Assembly (NCBI RefSeq): GCF_000219915.2
Contig: NC_017964.1
Location: 3,658,001 to 3,722,000 of the forward strand
Source of the DNA: Advenella kashmirensis WT001
GTDB taxonomy: Bacteria; Pseudomonadota; Gammaproteobacteria; Burkholderiales; Burkholderiaceae_B
DNA: 64,000 nt
Reading direction: 5' to 3'
Positions 59,644 to 64,000 of the stretch are shown here, piece by piece (within the stretch, counting starts at the first letter, position 1; the number at the start of each line of letters is the position of its first letter). The position numbers and the translations under genes were made by a program. The notes beneath the pieces were generated by a model. The model made no database searches. It was not told where the DNA came from and was given only the letters and a program-made list of their open reading frames with translations.

Positions 59644-60540
59644 TTACAGGCCAGCGGCGACCTCTGATTGGACAAATGCCACAAAGGCTTTGATTTTCGG
59701 CACTTCTGCAGAGTGTTCCGAATAGGCGACAAAATACGATCCATCACTTGGCTGTTCATAATGCCAGGGAATAATCAATTTGCTATCACGCAATTCTTCA
59801 TCAACCAGCAAGCGCGGTACCATGGCAATGCCGCAACCGGCCTGTGCTGCTCTCATGCACATATAGAACGTGTCGAATCTGGGACCGTTATAACTACTGT
59901 CTGTATGAAAATTCTGATGAAAAAACCAATCGTGCCATGCCTCCGGACGCGACGCGCATTGAATCAGAATCATATCTGCCAGACAGGCCAGTTCGCCGAT
60001 ACCTTCTTGCGGCATCAGATCAGGATGGCACACCGGCACCATCCCCGCTTCGAACATCTCCTTGCATTCCGCCCCGGGCAATGTTCCCCGTCCGTAAAAA
60101 AAAGCGATATCAATATTGGCCTGCACGAGATCAAATGGCTTGAGCTCGCTTTGTACCTTGATATGAATACTCGGATTTTCCTTCATGAACCGATTCAGGC
60201 GTGGTATGAGCCAGCGCGCGCCGAACGTCGGCTGCGTACCGATCGTCAAAACCTCGGTTTCGCTGCCATAAGAGAGGATATAGCGTGAGGACATATCAAT
60301 TCGTGTCAGTATTTCCTTGACTTCAGACTGATACAGCAGTCCGGCAGGCGTCAACTGTAAGCGCTGCCTGACGCGGCGAAACAGGGGGTGTTTCAGGATT
60401 GATTCGAGCTGCGCGATCTGCTTGCTGACCGCGCTTTGCGTCAAGTGCATCTCTTCGGCGGCACGCGTAAAGCTCATATGTCGCGCTACCGCTTCAAAAC
60501 ACTGTAAAGCGGTGATGGAAGGCGTCAAACGTTTTTGCAT
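59644..60540 (-). CDS. LysR-family transcriptional regulator, GcvA-like
   Basis: 298 residues, intact: LTPSITALQCFEAVARHMSF, TRAAEEMHLTQSAVSKQIAQ, LESILKHPLFRRVRQRLQLT. The effector domain (VLTIGTQPTFGARWLIPRLN, RFMKENPSIHIKVQSELKPF) is of the GcvA type. It lies 258 bases upstream of the hydroxyacid dehydrogenase and Bug genes on the same strand and is their likely regulator. The gap contains a GC-rich dyad-rich stretch around 59500-59560 but no gene. Confidence 0.87.
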   Translation of the reverse strand: MQKRLTPSITALQCFEAVARHMSFTRAAEEMHLTQSAVSKQIAQLESILKHPLFRRVRQRLQLTPAGLLYQSEVKEILTRIDMSSRYILSYGSETEVLTIGTQPTFGARWLIPRLNRFMKENPSIHIKVQSELKPFDLVQANIDIAFFYGRGTLPGAECKEMFEAGMVPVCHPDLMPQEGIGELACLADMILIQCASRPEAWHDWFFHQNFHTDSSYNGPRFDTFYMCMRAAQAGCGIAMVPRLLVDEELRDSKLIIPWHYEQPSDGSYFVAYSEHSAEVPKIKAFVAFVQSEVAAGL

Positions 60541-60738
60541 AAGTCAATCATTCGCGTTTTTAGATTTCATTGTTCGCGCACTGCCGACAATGGATGGGGT
60601 AGGGAACGCACCATTATATCCAGAGTACGGCGCCCCCCTTATGTGTTCAGTTGCTGAAGCGGCAGGCATGCCGGACACATTGAAGCCGGATACCCACGCC
60701 ATTCTTGCCACACAGAGTTCGCCTTGCGCGCGCAACGC

Positions 60739-61570
60739 TTATTGCGGCACGATGCGAAAAGCCGCGTTCGCGCCCCAGGTGGCTACCGTCAAACTGCCGT
60801 CCGGGGCAAGTGCCAGGCCCACGGGACTGCTCAGCCCGTCAGCTATCACCGTGCGCCGGCCCTGACGATCCACGCGGCTGACTGTGGTACCGCCATAGTC
60901 CACGACGTATGCCGCATCTGCCCCCGCCCTCACGATACCTGGGCCGGGACTTTCCAGATCGTCATTGATGCTGCGCGCAAGGCGACTACCCGAAACCAGG
61001 GAAATGCCGCCCGCAATATTGCTCACCAGCAAATCCCCGTTAGGAAGCTCAACGACGCCACCGGGGTTTGGAGTGCTTCGGCACAATGTCTATCTTGCCG
61101 TCTGGATGGGCAGCCAGAATTTGGTTGGTTCGCCGGTTGGCGATCAGCAATCGGCCTTGTGCATCGAAGGATAATCCTGCCGGCGTTGCCAGCCCGCGTA
61201 CGAAAACACTTTGAGCTCCCTCAGGAGTAAAGCGCCAGACCAGATCCTCGCTATAAGAGGCAACGTAGATATCACCAGCCGCGGAGATGGCCAGCCCCGA
61301 AGGACCTCGCAGTGCCTGCGCAAAAATGCTGCGGCGACCGTTTGGAGCAAAGCGTACAACGGTACCTTCAGACCAGTTCGCTATATACAGATTGCCGCTG
61401 GCGTCATATGCCATTCCAACAGGTGAACTCAGCCCATCATGGATCTGCCTGACCTGCTGTCCCGTCGCAACCTGGCCTGGTGTTGTCGTGTTCGCCTGCG
61501 CCAAAACCAATGATCCGGCAAGGCCGGCCATGCTAATGACAAGGGTTGTATGGATAATTATGTGCCTCAT
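60739..61570 (-). CDS. Exported SMP-30/NHL-type beta-propeller protein (one frameshift)
   Basis: About 276 residues after correction. A signal peptide (MRHIIIHTTLVISMAGLAGS, LVLAQA) leads into repeated propeller blades: GLSSPVGMAYDASGNLYIAN, LRGPSGLAISAAGDIYVASY, LATPAGLSFDAQGRLLIANR, then, in another frame, NPGGVVELPNGDLLVSNIAG and LSSPVGLALAPDGSLTVATW. The GG at 61080-61081 contains one base too many; removing it joins the two parts and the total is an exact multiple of three. It resembles SMP-30/gluconolactonase or Vgb-like proteins, but the catalytic residues are not certain. Last gene of a MerR operon; its ATG overlaps the previous stop (ATGA). Confidence 0.78.
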
Positions 61571-61950
61571 TGCTCAGCCTGCTGTGCAAACACCTCTTTT
61601 GCGGCCGCCAGTCCATTGAGCGCGGCAGGAAATCCGGCGTAGACTGCCATCTGCATAATGGTTTCGACAATTTCCGTCCTTGTCACGCCCACATTCAGTG
61701 CGGCCTGGATATGCACCTTGAGCTGAGGCGCTGCATTGCCCAGCGCGGTAAGCGCGGCCACGACCGCAATCTCCCGGCTTTTGAGGTCCAGACCAGGCCG
61801 GCTATAAATATCCCCGAAGGGGAATTCGATCAGATATCGCGCAAAGTCCGGGGCAATCCCGTCGAGACTTTCCAGGACGTGCTCACCGGCCTTCCCATCA
61901 ATCTCCCGCAGCTTTGCGAGACCTCGTTCGTAGCGGCTTTCGTTCTTCAT
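61567..61950 (-). CDS. Carboxymuconolactone decarboxylase (CMD)-domain protein
   Basis: 127 residues, starting MKNESRYERGLAKLREIDGK; AAGGA seven bases upstream selects ATG 61950 within the end of the MerR gene. The CMD core is FPFGDIYSRPGLDLKSREIA, VVAALTALGNAAPQLKVHIQ, AALNVGVTRTEIVETIMQMA. It lacks the CxxC of the AhpD branch, so a PcaC/YurZ-like, non-peroxidase role is expected. It overlaps the MerR gene by 53 bases and the beta-propeller gene by 4, so all three are co-translated. Confidence 0.87.
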   Translation of the reverse strand: MKNESRYERGLAKLREIDGKAGEHVLESLDGIAPDFARYLIEFPFGDIYSRPGLDLKSREIAVVAALTALGNAAPQLKVHIQAALNVGVTRTEIVETIMQMAVYAGFPAALNGLAAAKEVFAQQAEQ

Positions 61951-62353
61951 TACCATGTCCTTCATCAGAGAGTGAATCCGGCGCCGAGGGATGCTCAAGT
62001 GAGCGGTAATAGTCGATTTTTGCCTGCAAAGCTTCTGCCGATTGGCGCAACGCCTCGATTTCCGAAAGAACGTCTGTCAAGTGTTCTTCCAGCATCTGGC
62101 GACGATCCGATACCGTCGAGTCCCCAACGCCACGTAGTCTTGCGAACGTCTGCATCTTGCCGATTGGCATATTCGTCGTCCGCAACCGTAGCAGAAATTC
62201 AATCCAGGCCATGTCCGATGCCGCATAGCGCCGTTGCCCGCCCGTTGTGCGGGCAATTGATGCAATCAGGCCGATGCGCTCGTAATAGCGCAAGGTGTAG
62301 GCCGTCAGGCCCGTGCGCCTGGCGACTTCATCGATGGTCAGATAGGATTCCAT
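61898..62353 (-). CDS. MerR-family transcriptional regulator
   Basis: 151 residues: YLTIDEVARRTGLTAYTLRY, YERIGLIASIARTTGGQRRY form the MerR winged helix, followed by SDMAWIEFLLRLRTTNMPIG and a long dimerisation helix. There is no metal-binding Cys, so it is of the small-molecule or aldehyde-responsive kind (NmlR/AdhR-like). Its own promoter has the 19-base spacer typical of MerR targets, indicating autoregulation of the operon. Confidence 0.9.
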   Translation of the reverse strand: MESYLTIDEVARRTGLTAYTLRYYERIGLIASIARTTGGQRRYAASDMAWIEFLLRLRTTNMPIGKMQTFARLRGVGDSTVSDRRQMLEEHLTDVLSEIEALRQSAEALQAKIDYYRSLEHPSAPDSLSDEGHGNEERKPLRTRSRKAAGD

Positions 62354-62359
62354 GGCGTA

Positions 62360-62390
62360 ATGGTAGAAGTTAGAGTGCGCTCTAAGTCAA
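62360..62390 (-). promoter_or_regulatory. MerR-type promoter with 19-base spacer and operator dyad
   Basis: On the minus strand, -35 TTGACT (62390-62385) and -10-like TACCAT (62365-62360) are separated by 19 bases. The spacer carries the dyad TTAGAG-N4-CTCTAA (62370-62385), an arrangement bent straight by activated MerR proteins. The ATG of the merR-like gene (62353) lies only 6 bases beyond the -10, so the transcript would be leaderless or nearly so. Confidence 0.75.
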
Positions 62391-62459
62391 GCACTTTATG
62401 CTTGAAGGAACAATAGTGCAAGAGCCCGCAGCGCATCGGTGCCGGCCCTCAGGACTGTC

Positions 62460-63310
62460 TTATCTCAGCTCAAACCCCAGATTATTAAGCGCCTCAACCA
62501 GTCGATGGCGCCCGGTCAGCGCTTCGGGTCCGCGAAGCCGGTTCAGGGAGTGCAGGTCCCACGGCCCGCTGTTCTTCATGCCCTGTGCCTTATAGAACTC
62601 ATCCATGGTCGCGTTATAACTCTGCGCCGCCGCCTCCAGGGCAGAGGCATCGTACTGTTCCTTGTGCAGGACCGCTGCCTGGGGAAGACGTGGTTTGACC
62701 GAAGCCGGTTTTAGCGGATCCGGATAGCCAATGCACATGCCGAAAGTCGCAAAGGCATAGTCGGGCAGACCAAGCTCTTTGGCCACTTCCTCCGGATGAT
62801 TGCGCATCCCGCCGATATACACGACGCCCAACCCCATTGATTCGGCTGCAACCGCTGCATTCTGCGCTGCCAGCGCCGAGTCGATGGCGGCAACAAGAAA
62901 CGCTTCCATATAGGTCAGTCCTTCGTGCGCCACGCCATGCTTTACGCCCAGAGATTTCAGACGCGCCAGGTCAGCCACCCAGACAAGAAACAACGGGCAA
63001 CGTCGTATGTGTTCCTGATTACCTGCCAGTTTTGCCAACCGGTCCTTGCGTTCTGCATCCTGAACTGCGACCACGCTCCAGGTCTGCAAATTGGACGATG
63101 TGGAGGCAGACTGCGCAGCTGCAACCAGCAGCTCCAGGGCGCCAGGCTTGAGCGCCTCATCAGTATAGGCGCGTACCGAGCGATGGTTGAACATTGTTTC
63201 GATGGTTGCATTGACCTCGTCCGGAATGAATGCAGCCTGTTGATAGCGAGCCTGCACAAGGTCCTGTGCGGCGCCAGGGTTTTGACATGGGTTGAAGATT
63301 CTTGACTCAT
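62460..63310 (-). CDS. Nitroreductase family protein, NfsA/FRP-like (probable frameshift near the N-terminus)
   Basis: Flavin-dependent NAD(P)H nitroreductase/flavin reductase. FNHRSVRAYTDEALKPGALE and LLVAAAQSASTSSNLQTWSV form the FMN-binding N-terminal part; MGLGVVYIGGMRNHPEEVAK and CIGYPDPLKPASVKPRLPQA are the NfsA-like C-terminal blocks. An uninterrupted frame starts at GTG 63257. A better N-terminus, MSQESSTHV from ATG 63310, joins as QNPGAAQDLVQARYQQAAF if one C is restored near 63284, giving 283 residues. No linked partner gene; the substrate is not known. Confidence 0.8.
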
Positions 63311-63542
63311 AGCTTTAATACAACTCCAAATAAGGGATGACAGGCGCAATCATGCTCACCTTTACGTTCATCAGCAATATCAATATTCGCATAATGATAA
63401 ACGCATCATCATGATTAAAGTAATAACGCCTTGGTCTTTAGATATTCGATTGTCTGTCCTGCCCAGGCTTGCGAGTCATGCCAGCGTTCGCTGCACCCGA
63501 AACAACAACAGCGCCCGACATAATCCGCTGCCCGACCGGCAT

Positions 63543-64000
63543 TCAGCGATGATGTGCCGTGGCCTGCTCTTCCACCATCGCTTTGATTTCGCGCGCCATG
63601 GGATCACGCAACTCTTCCAGCACATGTGCCACCAGCCCAATTGCGCGGGCCATCACGCCTATTCCCCGAACAATATCCCATGGGATCTGCAACTCACTGG
63701 CCACAGCGGCAATCGCCCCTGTCGCATTCACGGGCAGGCTCTTGCCCAGTTGCCTGCCGGCTTCATCTGCCACCGCCTTCATTAACGCGACATAGGGCCC
63801 CGAAAAGCCATTTTCTTCGGCGATGTCAAATAAGCGTGGCGCACGCGGGTCCACGGGTTTGTGAATGTGATGACCGATTCCGGGAATCGTTCTGCCGCTG
63901 CTGCGTTCCTGCTCAACAATCTGCCTGGCAAGCGCAGCAATATCTACCTCTGCCGCCGGATCCGGCAACGCGGTTTGCAGCAATCGCGCCGCATTCTCCA
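63543..64000 (-). CDS. Citryl-CoA lyase-like protein (partial, runs off the right edge)
   Basis: The minus-strand frame is open to the window end and closes at 63543. The visible C-terminal part of about 150 residues includes GRTIPGIGHHIHKPVDPRAP, GKSLPVNATGAIAAVASELQ and VRGIGVMARAIGLVAHVLEE, the same blocks as in the 45210-46019 protein (AIPGYGHPLHKARDPRVTAL, RTAGLIGHLTEEF). The catalytic His is retained. It is a paralogue with diverged substrate-facing residues. The N-terminus and neighbours are outside the window. Confidence 0.78.
   Translation of the reverse strand, partial: ENAARLLQTALPDPAAEVDIAALARQIVEQERSSGRTIPGIGHHIHKPVDPRAPRLFDIAEENGFSGPYVALMKAVADEAGRQLGKSLPVNATGAIAAVASELQIPWDIVRGIGVMARAIGLVAHVLEELRDPMAREIKAMVEEQATAHHR

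Overview
The window looks like a chromosomal segment of a betaproteobacterium of the Alcaligenaceae (Bordetella/Achromobacter/Advenella group). This is inferred from the moderate GC content, four Bug-type (tripartite tricarboxylate transporter) periplasmic receptors standing next to catabolic enzymes, and many LysR/IclR/GntR/TetR regulators beside small aromatic- or organic-acid-type gene clusters. The genus is not proven. There are no rRNA genes, tRNA genes, complete insertion sequences or CRISPR arrays that I can see.

A major property of this sequence is its large number of single-base frameshifts. I count about 26 in 19 genes. Almost all are the loss (rarely the gain) of one base in a short run of identical bases, and restoring that base recovers a normal full-length family member. 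This pattern suggests read or assembly error rather than decay. I therefore list these genes as one CDS over their whole extent and state where the frame breaks. The exception in kind is VgrG (41325-43229), which carries an in-frame TAG.

Layout. 1-0.9 kb: partial membrane-anchored protein. 1.2-2.4 kb: YcaQ-type DNA glycosylase. 2.9-7.8 kb: LysR regulator, an SsuABC-like ABC importer and a DadA-like FAD oxidoreductase. 7.9-12.6 kb (minus strand): Bug receptor, RidA-like protein, amidohydrolase, FAA-family isomerase/hydrolase, HpaH-like hydratase and HpaI-like aldolase, a lower meta-cleavage-type catabolic operon, with a divergent flavin reductase and IclR regulator (12.8-14.3 kb). 14.5-18.7 kb: VOC protein, DsbA-fold isomerase, MHS-family transporter, class II aldolase and LysR regulator. 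18.8-25.7 kb: TetR regulator with three operator-like repeats and a divergent dehydrogenase-like gene, a YegP protein, an ABC exporter, AraC regulator, Ohr, a secreted alpha/beta hydrolase and a TetR remnant.

25.8-43.2 kb is the interbacterial-competition island. It has a cdiB-cdiA-cdiI contact-dependent inhibition locus (39.5 to 28.2 kb, minus strand) followed by a group of AT-rich small genes that look like spare immunity genes: two paralogous membrane proteins, one fused to a DUF596-like domain, and a third membrane protein. On the other side lies an orphan VgrG coupled to a DUF600/YezG-type immunity protein and a degenerating tandem family of small exported Cys proteins.

43.5-54.2 kb holds two organic-acid catabolic clusters. 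The first is LysR / Bug, maleylacetate reductase-like dehydrogenase, citryl-CoA-lyase-like protein and class III CoA-transferase. The second is GntR / fumarate-type lyase, Bug, class I fumarase, with paired palindromic operators. 54.2-56.9 kb: MFS exporter, SDR and divergent TetR. 57.1-60.5 kb: Bug, FMN-dependent 2-hydroxyacid dehydrogenase, LysR. 60.7-62.4 kb: MerR operon with carboxymuconolactone-decarboxylase-like and SMP-30-like proteins behind a classic 19-bp-spacer MerR promoter. 62.5-64 kb: nitroreductase and a second, partial citryl-CoA-lyase-like gene.
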